DNA of 6,059 nt, taken from contig CAIXDD010000091.1 in the NCBI GenBank assembly GCA_903918155.1, positions 1 through 6,059 of the forward strand, given 5' to 3'. This stretch comes from an uncultured Hyphomicrobiales bacterium. Lineage in GTDB: Bacteria > Pseudomonadota > Alphaproteobacteria > Rhizobiales > Beijerinckiaceae. This document shows, piece after piece, positions 5,853 to 6,059 of the stretch (position 1 is the stretch's first letter; every line of letters begins with the position of its first letter). The notes below the pieces were generated by a model, which had not been told where the DNA came from, did no database searches, and saw only the letters and a program-made list of their open reading frames with translations. A program made the position numbers and the translations under genes.

Positions 5853-6059
5853 ATGCGCGCGCGCTGGCGGATCGAAATCTTCGTGCCGGTCGCAGACGGG
5901 CGCGCGGGCCTTTACGACCTGCGCGAGGATCTGGCCGCGCGCTTCGGCGGCGTCACCGCATTCGAGCGCGCGCCCGCGACCGGCCTGTGGCGGGAGGACG
6001 GGCCGGAGGGCGGGCAGGAGGACGGGCAGGAGGGCGGGCAGGAGGGCGGGCAGGAGAGC
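5853..6059 (+). CDS. Conserved hypothetical protein, partial (3' end beyond edge)
   Basis: The frame stays open for 69 codons to the window edge. The N-terminus reads MRARWRIEIFVPVADGRAG, then YDLREDLAARFGGVTAFERAP and ATGLWRED. This pattern (IEIFVP, then ERFGGVTAF.RAP..GLW) matches what I remember of a small family of about 100-residue conserved hypothetical proteins of unknown function in proteobacteria; I cannot name a domain accession. From residue 49 the sequence becomes a tetrapeptide repeat (DGPE, GGQE, DGQE, GGQE, GGQE) where the family usually has a short loop before the next strand. The start ATG 5853 aligns best with the family N-terminus. An in-frame ATG at 5808 would add 15 Pro/Arg-rich residues. 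The ribosome binding site is weak (GGGTGA, 5843-5848). Confidence 0.7.
   Translation, partial: MRARWRIEIFVPVADGRAGLYDLREDLAARFGGVTAFERAPATGLWREDGPEGGQEDGQEGGQEGGQES
5997..6056 (+). repeat. 12-bp in-frame tandem repeat (five units)
   Basis: Five consecutive 12-bp units have the consensus GGCGGGCAGGAG. Units 2, 4 and 5 are identical, unit 3 differs by one base (GAC for GGC), and unit 1 has two differences (GAC and CCG). Being a multiple of three, each unit adds one tetrapeptide (GGQE or a variant) without shifting the frame. The array may continue past the window edge. Confidence 0.9.

Overview
The window is a GC-rich chromosomal segment from an alphaproteobacterium, most likely of the order Hyphomicrobiales (Rhizobiales). 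The evidence is the gene order rpsF - rpsR - DUF2232 membrane protein - rplI - dnaB - alr on the minus strand, the C-terminally extended bL9 and bS6 proteins, and strong GC bias at third codon positions. The genus cannot be assigned from this stretch. Apart from the right-hand 0.95 kb, this is core housekeeping DNA, and I see no mobile element, CRISPR array, tRNA or rRNA.

Transcription runs mainly right to left. A candidate promoter near 5096-5123 precedes a leader of roughly 170 nt that can form several hairpins. It is followed by rpsF (bS6), rpsR (bS18), a polytopic DUF2232 membrane protein and rplI (bL9). The joints are tight: rpsF/rpsR share one base (TAATG), and the rplI ribosome binding site lies in the last codons of the DUF2232 gene. 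A 10-bp stem terminator candidate (2439-2462) closes this operon. After a roughly 300-bp intergenic region comes dnaB, the replicative helicase. It overlaps by 4 bp the GTG start of alr (alanine racemase), which runs off the left edge. The window therefore joins small and large subunit ribosomal proteins, chromosome replication and peptidoglycan precursor supply (D-alanine).

The right end (5135-6059) is accessory or poorly characterised. It holds a minus-strand gene for a 158-residue acidic/basic protein with one membrane helix, a divergent intergenic region with a possible 27-codon ORF, and the start of a plus-strand conserved hypothetical gene. That last gene carries an in-frame 12-bp tandem repeat encoding GGQE-type tetrapeptides right up to the window edge. 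The repeat and the structured rpsF leader are the items most worth a second look. I found no convincing sign of a new multi-gene system.
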